From the NCBI GenBank assembly GCA_014728225.1, contig WJLX01000154.1, positions 1 through 41,108 of the forward strand: a stretch of 41,108 nt of DNA, read 5' to 3'. The position numbers and the translations under genes are program-made. Positions 9,985 to 18,006 of the stretch are shown here, piece by piece (within the stretch, counting starts at the first letter, position 1; every line of letters begins with the position of its first letter). The notes below the pieces were generated by a model. It did no database searches and had not been told where the DNA came from. It worked only from the letters and a program-made list of their open reading frames with translations. Source of the stretch: Candidatus Coatesbacteria bacterium (GTDB taxonomy: Bacteria; RBG-13-66-14).

Positions 9985-10013
9985 ATTATAACATCCGTTC
10001 TCGGCGCTGTAGA
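9985..10013 (-). promoter_or_regulatory. sigma70-type promoter of glmS
   Basis: On the minus strand: TCTACA (10008-10013), a 17-nt spacer, and a perfect TATAAT (9985-9990). The predicted transcript leader is only about 30 nt. Confidence 0.65.
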
Positions 10014-10021
10014 GGTCGGAT

Positions 10022-11896
10022 TCAGCCGCCGCTTAGTTCGCTGAGCAACCGGGCGGCCCGGGCCCGGACCTCGGCCTCGCCGAAGCCCTCGAGGGCGGTA
10101 CTCAGTTCGGCGGCGGCCTCGCGGCGCCGGTCCTGTTGGATCAGGGCCAGGGCCAGATCAAAACGGGCGCTGGGCCACCAGGGATCCAGCTCGACGGCCC
10201 GGCGGAAGCGCGCCTCGGCGGCGGCGGGGTCACGTTCGAGCAGATACAATCCCAGGGCCAGATGGGCGTGGGGTGATAGATCGGCAGCGGCGACGGCGCG
10301 TTCCAGCAGACGCGCTTCGAGCTCCCCGTCCAGCCGCCGCGGAGCGCTCTCCAGGCGGGCCAGCAGGTAGCGTACTTCAACCTCGGCGGCCAGGTAGCCC
10401 TCACCGGTCACCCGTGTCAGATACGGGGTAACCTCAGCCGGGGTTGCCGGATAGAGATAGCCGTAGCCGAAGCGCTCGACGGGGGGCGCCGGTAATCCGG
10501 TGGGTGGATCGGCGAAATAGATCGCGGCGCCGCTGCGCAGGCGCTCCTCCAGTTGACGCCGACGGACGGGGTGCAGGATGAAGCCGCCCTCGTCGGCGAC
10601 GCCAATGTCGGGGCGCCGGTCGCGCACGAAATGCGCCTCCAACAGCGGGAAAGCCAGGTCGCCGTTGAAGAAGGCCGCGCCGTCAGCCGGGACGGCACGC
10701 AGCAGGTTGTCGCCGTGTGGCCGAACGATATCCTGATGCGCTGGACCGTAGAGCAACGCGCCGCCGACCAGCAGGGCCAGACCGGGGGCGGCGGCGAGGA
10801 CGTGGCTCCAGGGTAGCGCTCGTTTCTTCTCCAGCCGGTCGAGCAGCCATTCCAGCCCCCGACCGAGGGCCAGGACGGCCAGGAACAGCAGCAGGGCGCC
10901 GGCGGGCAGCAGGAAGACCTCGAGGTCGTAAGCGGCGTAGCCGGCGGCCCAGGTGAAGTCCAGCAGGACGACCAGCAGCAGGCCGCAGCTCAACAGCCGC
11001 TCCCGTCGCCAGGCTACGACCGCCCCGCCGACGGCGGTCACGATCAGGTACGCAGGCCACTGCTCCAGCAGGTAACGACCCAGCCGGGCGGCGTTGTGCC
11101 AGTACTGCCCGCCGCCGACGCCCCAGAAATCGCCGTAGCTCCCCCCGCCGACGACGTGCAGCAGGTTGGGCAGGCTGTCGGGCCGGAACCATGCCAGGGC
11201 TGGGGCGGTCGAACTCCGCAGCGGCAGGTAGAGGAAGACGGACAGCCCCAACAGGAAGGCCGTCAGCCACAGGGCGTAGAAGCGCAGCGGCGGGTGCGCT
11301 GTCCGGGCGAAGCGCACCACGGCGTAAAGCACCAGGGGCGCGAAGGCCGCCAGGGTCAACTGGTGCCCCAGGGCCAGGGCGAAGACCAGGGCCAGGGTCA
11401 GCGGCCGGGTCTGATCCACCTCGTCCAGCAGACAGCGCGACAAGGCCCACAGCAGGGCGGCCAGCCCCAGCAGCGCCGGACCGTAGACCTCCGCCCGCGC
11501 GGCGTGCTGGATGAACAGGCGTGAACCCGCCAGGGCCAAGGCGCCGCCGAAGGCCACGGCGGGGCGTTCGCTGAAGCGCCGCAGTGTCAGATAAAACAGC
11601 ACCGTCGCAGCTCCGACGCTCAACAGGCTCAGCCAGCGCAGACCCACCAGACCGTCCCCCACGACGGCGCCCGCCAGACGACCCAGCTGCAGATACAGCG
11701 GATAGCCCGGCGGATGGGCCGTTCCCAACATCCGGGCCGCCGCCGCCAGCTCCGGACCGTCGCCCAGCGCGAAACCGGTGGGTGTGGCCAGAATGTAAAC
11801 CGCGACGGCCAGCAGACCGGCGGTCAGGGCCGTCGCGCCGTCGCGCCGTCCGTGAGGAACGGGGGAAGCGTCGTTGCTGATCGTCATGAGGGACAT
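10022..11896 (-). CDS. DUF2723-family membrane glycosyltransferase-like protein with C-terminal TPRs
   Basis: A 624-aa polytopic protein. The N-terminus has the DUF2723 signature: FALGDGPELAAAA (43-55) followed by AHPPGYPLYLQLGRLAG (60-76), with the acidic Asp46/Glu49 pair expected in the first loop of GT-C type transferases that use lipid-linked sugars. About nine to ten transmembrane segments run to residue 375. A soluble part follows, with ADGAAFFNGDLAFPLLE and RRPDIGVADEGG, then TPR-like repeats from about 540 (PHAHLALGLYLLERDPAAAEARFRRAVELDP). It probably modifies exported proteins or glycans at the membrane; donor and acceptor are unknown. Start choice is uncertain between ATGs at 11896 and 11887. 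No clear promoter was seen. Confidence 0.8.
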   Translation of the reverse strand: MSLMTISNDASPVPHGRRDGATALTAGLLAVAVYILATPTGFALGDGPELAAAARMLGTAHPPGYPLYLQLGRLAGAVVGDGLVGLRWLSLLSVGAATVLFYLTLRRFSERPAVAFGGALALAGSRLFIQHAARAEVYGPALLGLAALLWALSRCLLDEVDQTRPLTLALVFALALGHQLTLAAFAPLVLYAVVRFARTAHPPLRFYALWLTAFLLGLSVFLYLPLRSSTAPALAWFRPDSLPNLLHVVGGGSYGDFWGVGGGQYWHNAARLGRYLLEQWPAYLIVTAVGGAVVAWRRERLLSCGLLLVVLLDFTWAAGYAAYDLEVFLLPAGALLLFLAVLALGRGLEWLLDRLEKKRALPWSHVLAAAPGLALLVGGALLYGPAHQDIVRPHGDNLLRAVPADGAAFFNGDLAFPLLEAHFVRDRRPDIGVADEGGFILHPVRRRQLEERLRSGAAIYFADPPTGLPAPPVERFGYGYLYPATPAEVTPYLTRVTGEGYLAAEVEVRYLLARLESAPRRLDGELEARLLERAVAAADLSPHAHLALGLYLLERDPAAAEARFRRAVELDPWWPSARFDLALALIQQDRRREAAAELSTALEGFGEAEVRARAARLLSELSGG

Positions 11897-12057
11897 CTTC
11901 TATCGACTGAGCGGCGGTTCAAGGCGGCGAGTTCACTACGACGGCGCTCCCGCCCGACGAGCAAGCGTTCCCGTCGTCACACGGTAAGGTCGTTGCGGCA
12001 CCTGCGGTTTCTTAACCCTGCTCCGAGCCGAGCGGCAGTTGATAACCATCTTGAAGA

Positions 12058-12084
12058 GAGGGAGACCCGGGTCGGGTCTCCCTC
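12058..12084 (-). terminator. hairpin terminator after the TPR lipoprotein
   Basis: A 12-bp perfect stem (GAGGGAGACCCG with complement) encloses a 3-nt loop. On the minus strand it is followed by TCTTCAAG, a weak T tract. It lies 23 bp beyond the stop codon at 12108. Confidence 0.6.
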
Positions 12085-12107
12085 GATCGTTACGACAACC
12101 CGGCGGT

Positions 12108-12869
12108 CTAGTAGGGGTAGTCGCCCGGGTAGTCGAGCATATCCGGAGCCGGCGGATCCATGTTGAGCAGCCGGTTGACTTCGTCGTTGACGTCGGCGCG
12201 GTCGCCGGCGTTGAAGTCACCGCTTTCGCCGTTACGGACCCGGCAGGCGTTGATGTGCTCTTCGGCGCCGTCCAGGGCGTCGTCATCGGCGAGGGTGGAG
12301 TCCTTGATGTAGGCCAGGGCGCAGAACAGGCGGGCGTGCCAGGTGGCCAGGGTGTAGGTGTCGCCGTCCTTCATGTACCAGTTGAAGTAGTTCCAGTCGA
12401 AGGGGGCGTCACCGTTCTCGGAGTCGGTATCGTAGTCGATGGCCTGCTCGAAGTCGAGGATGGCCATCGAGTAGTCCTGGGCCAGGTAGTTGGTCATCGC
12501 GGCGCCGACGAAGGCGTCCATGTAGAAACGGAAGAACAGGTTGCGGTATGCCGTCGAATCCTGGTCCAGCGGATCGCCGACGGTTTGCTTGCCATAGGCG
12601 AAGTTGACGAAGGCACCGTCAAGGTCGTCACGGGAGAGGGCGGACCAGCCGAGGCCGTTCCAGCCGTTGGGATAACCGGGATCGACGGCCAGGGCTTCGT
12701 TGAAGTTCTCCTGGGCGCTGGTGTACTCGTTGTCCTGCAGATCGAGCCAACCGGCGTCGCAGTACTCCTCTGGGCTGGCCGGAACCGGGACGGTGGGCTC
12801 TTCGCATCCCACCAGGGAAACGATGAGCACGAACAGGGCGATCCCGACAAACAGGTGTTTACCTTTCAC
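12108..12869 (-). CDS. TPR-containing lipoprotein
   Basis: A 253-aa protein. The start is the GTG at 12869: AAGGAGG (cctcct at 12878-12883) lies 8 nt upstream and rules out the in-frame TTG at 12887, which overlaps the ribosome site. The signal MKGKHLFVGIALFVLIVSLVGC ends in a lipobox. The next 60 residues are TPR-like (AGWLDLQDNEYTSAQENFNEALAVDPGYPNGWNGLGWSAL), followed by an acidic, aromatic-rich region with a second helical repeat (YLAQDYSMAILDFEQAIDYD). It starts 28 bp after the stop of the 868-aa secreted protein, so the two likely form an operon. The exact role is unknown; TPR lipoproteins commonly scaffold envelope complexes. Confidence 0.8.
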   Translation of the reverse strand: MKGKHLFVGIALFVLIVSLVGCEEPTVPVPASPEEYCDAGWLDLQDNEYTSAQENFNEALAVDPGYPNGWNGLGWSALSRDDLDGAFVNFAYGKQTVGDPLDQDSTAYRNLFFRFYMDAFVGAAMTNYLAQDYSMAILDFEQAIDYDTDSENGDAPFDWNYFNWYMKDGDTYTLATWHARLFCALAYIKDSTLADDDALDGAEEHINACRVRNGESGDFNAGDRADVNDEVNRLLNMDPPAPDMLDYPGDYPY

Positions 12870-12897
12870 AGGGAAATCCTCCTTCAATGCATGGCCT

Positions 12898-15504
12898 CTA
12901 GCGGACCAGAACCATCCGCCGCGTAGCGCTGTTGGATTCCGTTTCGAGCTTGTAGAAGTAAACGCCGGGCTCGGCCAGCCGACCGGCGGTGGTGCAGCCG
13001 TTCCAGCTGATGTCGTGACGACCGGCGGGAAGGGTTTCGTCGACCAGGGTGGTCACCAGTCGACCGGAGATATCGTAAACGTCGAGGCGGACGGTACCGC
13101 TCTGCTCCAGGGAGAAGCCGATGGTGGTCCGGTCGCCGGCGACGTAGGGGTTGGGGTAGTTCTGTTCGAGGGCGAAGACGGGCCGCGGGTCGTGACCGAT
13201 CTCGTCGATCTCGACGTACTCGGTGTAGCCGACGGCGTAGAGTCCGAACTCGTCGACGGCGGCATAGACCTCGTCGGCCTGGCGGTCGAACTGGGCGGCG
13301 ACGCGATTCCAGCGCTCGCTGTTAACGTCGAAGCGGTAGAGGCCCAGCAGGTCCTCGTTGTCCACACCGCGGTCGGAGTAGGCCAGCCGCAGGGTCGCAC
13401 TGCCGGTCAGTACGCCGGAGCCGGAGAGATCGTAGGCCCGACCGACGACGTGGAGACCCAGGCGGCCCGTCTCGGCGGTTTCACCGCGGGCGGGCGCGCC
13501 GGGGCGGCGACTGACGGCGCGGCTCAGCGCCGGGGCGGCGGCGTGATCGCCGGAGGTCGGCGCGTTCCGCAGGGCGCGGCTCTCCAGCAAACCGCCGCTG
13601 ACGTCGGGCCGCATCAGCACGGTCACCCGGCCGCCGGTGTAGGCGTCGGCGGGGATTTCCAACACGGCGTTGTCCTCGTCACCGACGGCGCCGCCGTCCT
13701 CGTCGATGTCGGCGGTGGCCAGGAAGCCCGAGTAGCTCATCTCGGTTACATTGCCTACCAGGTCGGCGGCGGTGACGGAGACGTCGGCGGTACCGTAGAA
13801 GCCCGTGGGGAGCACCCACTGGGCGGTGTAAACGGCCAGGCCGTCGTCCCATTCATCGAAGGAGACGTCGCCCTGCTGGTTGCCGTTGACGGTGAAGCGG
13901 TGCAGTTCGCCGTCTTCGTCGGTGAAGTCGATGTCGTAGCGCGGGCAGCAGAAGAGGTATTCGTTGGGCGTGGCGATGAACTCGAAGTGGGTGTTGAAGC
14001 CCGGGGCCCGGGCCAGGCAGAGGGCGCCGCCGTCGGCGGGCTCGAAGCTCGGCGGGGTGGTGTCGCCGCTGGAGTCCTGCCAGAGCCGGTATTGGAAGCC
14101 CAGGTTGTCGCCCTCGTCGACGATCAGGTGGGGAATGAAGGCGATGTTGTCGTAGGTCGAGGCGTCGCTGACACGGACGATACCCTTGTCGGCGAAAGCC
14201 GCCATGGCCGTTTGGCTCGGATCGTCGGTCTGGGAAGAGTGAACCGTATCTTCGTCGGCCATCAGGACGTAGAGCCCGTCCCAGTACTTGGTGGCCTCGG
14301 GGTTGTCGGTGTAGGCCTTGAAGGCGAAGACGACGTCGTCGAGGGAGCCGAGATCCAGCGCGTGGACGTAGACGGCGCCGAGTCCGTCGGGCGGGTTGTA
14401 GTCGGCGACGAAATCGACCTGGACGCCCGAGGCGATGTCGGCGCCCGTCCATTCACGGGTGTCGACGGGGTCGTTGTAGTTGACCTCGGGGTAGGCGACG
14501 GCGTCGTCGCCCTCGGCCGGGTTGTCGTCGTCGTAGTAATAGTAGCCGAAGTTGTTGTCCCCGTTGCCGCCGCGCTGGGCCGAACGCAGGTTGGTGAACC
14601 AGTTCCAGCGGGCGTATTCGGTATAGGCGGCGGCCAGACCCGTGGTGACGGGGTCGTAGGGGCCGCCGAAGGCGTCGACCCACAACTCGTGGATGAAAGC
14701 GTTGAAGTTCAAGTCCTCGGCGGCGGTGCGCTTGGCGTAGCCCAGCCAGAGTAGTTGGATGACGTCGCTGTAGCCGCCGTCGGCGACCAGTTGACCCAGA
14801 GCGTCGTTTTGCCGGGCCAGGGAGTCTAGATACATCGCGAACAGCGGGGAGGTGTCCGAGGTCATCGCTTCGTCGGGATGGATCAGGTAGTCGGTGACTG
14901 AGCCTTCCTGGTAATCGTTGACGTTGGGATAGAGCTGTTCGGCCACCCAGGTCGCCGACTTGGCGACGAAGTGGGAGCTTTCATCGTAGTCGATACCGTA
15001 GAAGATTGACTTGGCGACGGCTTCGGCGACGGCGGTGCGGATGATGCCGATGTCGTCGAAGGGCTCGCGGGTGAAGCCGATGTAGGTGGCGGCGTCATCC
15101 TCGACGGTGTCGTCGTAGGTCAGCTCGGGGGCGGTGAAGTAGTAGTCGGCGCCGTAGGCGACGTCGACGGCCTGGATGTAGACGTCGATTCTCTCGTCGC
15201 CGCCGTAATCATAGCCCGAGGGGTACCAGTCACCGTCGCGCAGCGGTTCGTCCCAACCGTCGCCGACCAGGGAATCCAGGCAGTACTCCAGGTAATCCCC
15301 CAGGGTCTCCAGGCGGTCGGGTACATCATCGCCGTCGTCGTCGACGGGGTCGGTTATCTGATGCTGACCGGCCGTGGTCCACCAGATGCGGAAGTTGGTG
15401 GTGTCGTAGCTGAAGATGGTCTGATCGGGCGAGTCATAGCCTCGGGCGGCGAAAGCGCTCAAGGCGGCGAGTAGAATGATGGCGACTAACAAACGAACAC
15501 GCAT
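12898..15504 (-). CDS. secreted MXAN_6640-like protein lacking HExxH, with C-terminal sorting domain
   Basis: An 868-aa protein with signal peptide MRVRLLVAIILLAALSAFA. The N-terminal third resembles the MXAN_6640-type putative metalloproteases: FRIWWTT, DDDGDDVPDRLETLGDYLEYCLDSLVG, DVYIQAVDVAYG, and a downstream SATWVAEQLYPNVNDYQ (183-199). Where that family carries its HExxH zinc site, this protein reads AVAEAVAKSIFYGIDYD (about 158-174), so no zinc site is visible. The middle is acidic and aromatic-rich, probably beta-sandwich. The C-terminus (about 780-868) is a FlgD-like/type-A sorting domain: FALEQNYPNPYVAG, VRLDVYDISGRLV, LPAGRHDISWNG, AEPGVYFYKLET, RRMVLVR. It is likely secreted or surface-attached. 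The family match is from memory of motifs and moderate in confidence; the absence of HExxH is directly visible. Confidence 0.7.
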   Translation of the reverse strand: MRVRLLVAIILLAALSAFAARGYDSPDQTIFSYDTTNFRIWWTTAGQHQITDPVDDDGDDVPDRLETLGDYLEYCLDSLVGDGWDEPLRDGDWYPSGYDYGGDERIDVYIQAVDVAYGADYYFTAPELTYDDTVEDDAATYIGFTREPFDDIGIIRTAVAEAVAKSIFYGIDYDESSHFVAKSATWVAEQLYPNVNDYQEGSVTDYLIHPDEAMTSDTSPLFAMYLDSLARQNDALGQLVADGGYSDVIQLLWLGYAKRTAAEDLNFNAFIHELWVDAFGGPYDPVTTGLAAAYTEYARWNWFTNLRSAQRGGNGDNNFGYYYYDDDNPAEGDDAVAYPEVNYNDPVDTREWTGADIASGVQVDFVADYNPPDGLGAVYVHALDLGSLDDVVFAFKAYTDNPEATKYWDGLYVLMADEDTVHSSQTDDPSQTAMAAFADKGIVRVSDASTYDNIAFIPHLIVDEGDNLGFQYRLWQDSSGDTTPPSFEPADGGALCLARAPGFNTHFEFIATPNEYLFCCPRYDIDFTDEDGELHRFTVNGNQQGDVSFDEWDDGLAVYTAQWVLPTGFYGTADVSVTAADLVGNVTEMSYSGFLATADIDEDGGAVGDEDNAVLEIPADAYTGGRVTVLMRPDVSGGLLESRALRNAPTSGDHAAAPALSRAVSRRPGAPARGETAETGRLGLHVVGRAYDLSGSGVLTGSATLRLAYSDRGVDNEDLLGLYRFDVNSERWNRVAAQFDRQADEVYAAVDEFGLYAVGYTEYVEIDEIGHDPRPVFALEQNYPNPYVAGDRTTIGFSLEQSGTVRLDVYDISGRLVTTLVDETLPAGRHDISWNGCTTAGRLAEPGVYFYKLETESNSATRRMVLVR

Positions 15505-15613
15505 CTTTTTCCCCTTTCAAGGCAGCGAGTGAAACGGGAAATAAAAGTCGGCGTCGGCACGGGTTGCGGCGTGGTACTGCTACGGTTCGCCGTCCCCGGG
15601 AAACGGACTGCAC

Positions 15614-15831
15614 TGACTTCTTTAACTAACTACCTTTGACTAACTTTCTTGACGGACTTCTTTCATTTGCTTCTTTCACTCATTTCTTTCACCTATTTCC
15701 TTTACCTGTTTCCTTTACCTGTTTCCTTCACCGATTTCATTGACCTTTTTCCTCGATTCGATTGACCCGATTCGTTTGACCCGATTTGACTGACCCGATT
15801 CGTTTGGCCCGATTTGACTGACCCGATTTCG
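15614..15831. repeat. degenerate tandem array of about 13-14-nt units
   Basis: About 16 units, strongly strand-asymmetric (pyrimidine-rich on plus). The unit drifts along the array: ACTTCTTTCATTTG-like units, then TTCTTTCACCTAT, two identical TTCCTTTACCTGT, TTCCTTCACCGAT, TTCATTGACCTTT, then TTTGACCCGATTT and GACTGACCCGATTCG, the last two alternating as a 28-nt higher-order pair. The 13-nt period rules out a simple protein repeat. It is not CRISPR: there are no constant repeats with unique spacers. Confidence 0.75.
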
Positions 15832-15917
15832 AGTAGTGCTGTCGACCAGCTAAAACTGTTGAAGAAAACGTTGTTGTTGCGGCTGGCAGACGCCGCTGAG
15901 CCGATAAGCAAGTAGTC

Positions 15918-15947
15918 GTTTAATGCAACCCGGTTTAATGCAACCCG
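15918..15947. repeat. perfect tandem duplication of a 15-mer
   Basis: GTTTAATGCAACCCG occurs twice head to tail (15918-15932, 15933-15947) and is followed by GCCGGGTT. It lies 87 bp right of the drifting array. Confidence 0.85.
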
Positions 15948-16347
15948 GCCGGGTTCAGACTGCGGGCGGCCCGCCGATCAAACCCTCGACCGGCCCGGAC
16001 TACGACACCGAGCGCCGTTGAACGCCGCGGCCGCCGGGTGAACGGCTGGGAACGTCTTAACCGTTTTTAACCGTTTGTGTACATTATAACTGCAAAGCTG
16101 ATTTTAGCATCCAGCTTATGGTGCGTCAACCAGAAAAGGCTTCCGAGCGCTGTTTATTCAACTGTTGTTTTGTGGTACGATACGGCGAGCGGCTAATACT
16201 CCGGTGCCGGGCGACCACCTGTTCCGCGCCTGACAGCACTGCGCCGGACTCGTGTGGGGGCGGACATCCGCTAAGGAACCAAGCGACGGACCGCCGATCG
16301 TCGTTTCGACAACAAGCCCTTGACAAGTCTCTATTGAGGAGTTTCCG

Positions 16348-17109
16348 ATGAACAAGTCGCGTCTTATCGGCGCCCTGGCCCTGGCTCTGCTGACCGCCCT
16401 GCTGGCGGGCTGCGGCGGTGGCGTGGTCAACAAGGACCTGGAATGCGCGGGGGACTACGAACTCGTCGCCGCCGACGGCGAAGCCCTGCACTACCTGCTG
16501 GACGGCTGGAGCATCCGCATCATAAAACATGACGCCGGCTACTTCCTCGTCGAATGGCTGGAGAACGTCGACGGCAAACTACAGCCGATCGACGGCCCCG
16601 ACGGCAACCCCTGGCAGGACGCCGGCATCGGCTTCGGCGAAGACCTGCTGGCCATCGGCTCCATCGACGGCCCGATGGTGATGGTCATGCGCGTCGGCGA
16701 CGGCGCCATGAGCGGCTTCTACGCCGTCTACGGCGAGGACGAGGTCCACCCCGTCAACGCCGTCGGCGACGGCGAGAACTTCCCCGAGCCGCCAAAGCTC
16801 GAAGTACTCGATCAGGACGGCGTCTTCGACGTCCGCGGCGATAACCCGCCACCCCAGGAAGACACCTATTACGAAGGCGTCTTCCGCCTGGAAAGCCACG
16901 ACAAGGTCATCTACAATCAGCAGCAGATCACCACCGGCTACCTCGAACAGGAACCCTTCGACGGCGTCGGCCTGGTGGCCGAAGGCACCCTCGTCCTGGT
17001 CACCGGTCCCTACCTGGCCGTCTACGGCGGCGGCGACGGCGACTGGGAAGGCATGTGGGTCGAACCCGGCAACGAGAAACTGGCCGACGAAGAGCTGCAC
17101 CTGCAGTAA
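16348..17109 (+). CDS. lipoprotein of unknown function
   Basis: A 253-aa protein, ATG with GAGGAG 6 nt upstream. Signal MNKSRLIGALALALLTALLAGC ends in a clear lipobox (Cys22), followed by a GGG flexible start. The rest is acidic, Gly/Asp/Glu-rich and beta-strand-like, with two similar halves each containing a Y-E-G or Y-A-V-Y pattern (GAMSGFYAVYGEDEVHP near 126 and GPYLAVYGGGDGDWEGMWVEP near 223). This resembles secreted proteins that measure deviation between sample and control values in annotation pipelines, but I do not recognise a family. It is monocistronic, ending in a hairpin (17123-17155) and nested palindrome copy 2. Confidence 0.75.
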   Translation: MNKSRLIGALALALLTALLAGCGGGVVNKDLECAGDYELVAADGEALHYLLDGWSIRIIKHDAGYFLVEWLENVDGKLQPIDGPDGNPWQDAGIGFGEDLLAIGSIDGPMVMVMRVGDGAMSGFYAVYGEDEVHPVNAVGDGENFPEPPKLEVLDQDGVFDVRGDNPPPQEDTYYEGVFRLESHDKVIYNQQQITTGYLEQEPFDGVGLVAEGTLVLVTGPYLAVYGGGDGDWEGMWVEPGNEKLADEELHLQ

Positions 17110-17122
17110 CCGCTGATACCGT

Positions 17123-17155
17123 GCCACGGGTCGGCTGCCAGAGCCGGCCCGTGGC
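17123..17155 (+). terminator. terminator-like hairpin after the 16348 lipoprotein
   Basis: An 8-bp perfect outer stem (GCCACGGG at 17123-17130 with CCCGTGGC at 17148-17155) and an inner 6-bp stem with one mismatch. No T tract follows, so termination may be Rho-assisted or the hairpin may protect the 3' end. Confidence 0.4.
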
Positions 17156-17169
17156 GTATAGCACGCCGC

Positions 17170-17358
17170 CGGGAAACCCCGGAAAAACCACCCATACACT
17201 CCACATACGCTACCGGGCTACGCCGCAACCGGCACGGTTTTTGCGGAGGCGGAGCTTGCCGAACGCCCAAGCGCCGCCGAGATGCAAAAACCGTGCCGGT
17301 TGCGGCGGTGATAACGTTGTGCATTAGAGAACACAGTTCGTTTTTTCGGGGTTTCCCG
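17170..17358. repeat. nested palindromic element, copy 2
   Basis: Outer inverted repeat at 17170-17187 and 17341-17358 (CGGGAAACCCCGG-type, one mismatch). Middle: a 24-bp perfect pair at 17221-17244 and 17284-17307, containing GGCACGGTTTTTGC. Inner: an 11-bp stem with one mismatch around CAAGCGCCGCC. Relative to copies 1 and 3 the middle arms carry two substitutions, both compensated in the opposite arm. Outer-to-middle spacing is 33 nt on each side. Confidence 0.85.
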
Positions 17359-17371
17359 ACGAGACGGCGCC

Positions 17372-17401
17372 TTGTCGCCCGCGCCGTTCAGCAGGTATAA
17401 T
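17372..17401 (+). promoter_or_regulatory. sigma70-type promoter of the zinc-ribbon/CorA operon
   Basis: TTGTCG (17372-17377), an 18-nt spacer, perfect TATAAT (17396-17401). It lies 33 bp before the GTG start at 17434. Confidence 0.6.
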
Positions 17402-17433
17402 GAGCTGCATCAGCGATTGGCGAAAGGAGAGCG

Positions 17434-18006
17434 GTGGATCCCAACACATTACGCTTGCGGCGCGTACTCTGGCTACTGGGCGAGTTGATCGGCCCCGAAG
17501 AGCCCGACGGCCCCAAGCGGTTCGCGCGGGAGAGCTCCGTTCACACCCTCTTTTTCGTCGCCAGCAAAACCCGACTACTGCCCTACGACACCGCCCCCGT
17601 GCTGCACCTCTGGCACGGCGACACCCGCTACGTCCAGCTCTCTCAGGAGGGAATCGAGGACCTGGTCGAGCTGGAGCGCCGGGTGCTGATCCAGCGCCTC
17701 GAACTGGCCGGGATGGATCACGACCTGCTGTCGGCTTTCCGGGTGACCACAAAGGGCCGGCGGGAGGCGTTGAAGCTCGACGGTAACGAACGCGACGAGC
17801 TGACGCCCCTGGTGCGCTGCGACTGCGGCGGCCGGCTGGAATACAAAACCTCGCGGACGGCGGCCTGGACGGTATGCCCCAAGTGCCGTCGCCGCGTGGA
17901 GATACCCTGCTTGGACTTTCCGGCGGTGCCCTATGTCAGCCGAGCCCGCTTCTGCGAACTCCTTCACCTGGAGTACAAGGTTGAACGAAAGCCTCAAAGC
18001 CAATAA
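17434..18006 (+). CDS. predicted winged-helix plus zinc-ribbon protein, function unknown
   Basis: A 190-aa cytoplasmic protein with no signal or membrane segment. The GTG start has GGAG about 7 nt upstream. Residues 72-115 (EGIEDLVELERRVLIQRLEL...FRVTTKGRREALKL) have the rhythm of the recognition helix and wing of winged-helix DNA-binding domains. Residues 129-151 hold a four-cysteine zinc-ribbon-like site, CDC (129/131) and CPKC (148/151), with hydrophobic residues between. The combination suggests a nucleic-acid-binding regulator. It overlaps the downstream CorA-family gene, so a link to metal or envelope stress is conceivable. Both the fold and the role are inference. Confidence 0.6.
   Translation: MDPNTLRLRRVLWLLGELIGPEEPDGPKRFARESSVHTLFFVASKTRLLPYDTAPVLHLWHGDTRYVQLSQEGIEDLVELERRVLIQRLELAGMDHDLLSAFRVTTKGRREALKLDGNERDELTPLVRCDCGGRLEYKTSRTAAWTVCPKCRRRVEIPCLDFPAVPYVSRARFCELLHLEYKVERKPQSQ

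Larger units (their letters stand above)
15505..16347. other. 843-bp intergenic region between divergent envelope genes
   Basis: No convincing gene. It holds the pyrimidine-rich tandem array (15614-15831), a duplicated 15-mer (15918-15947) and AT-rich stretches near 16060-16190 that may contain the promoter of the 16348 lipoprotein. A TACGAT near 16176 is a possible -10, but I could not assign a convincing -35. The open frame at 15702-15911 (minus) just reads through the array and has no support as a gene. Confidence 0.6.

Noticed and set aside
9949-10021. glmS ribozyme
   Set aside because: Only about 70 bp lie between the neighbouring genes and the predicted leader is about 30 nt, too short for the ribozyme fold.
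12700-14754. 684-codon plus-strand open frame opposite the secreted MXAN_6640-like gene
   Set aside because: Shadow of the minus-strand gene, which has a signal peptide and sorting domain.
15614-15831. CRISPR array
   Set aside because: Units are 13-14 nt, degenerate and contiguous, without constant repeats or spacers, and no cas genes are present.
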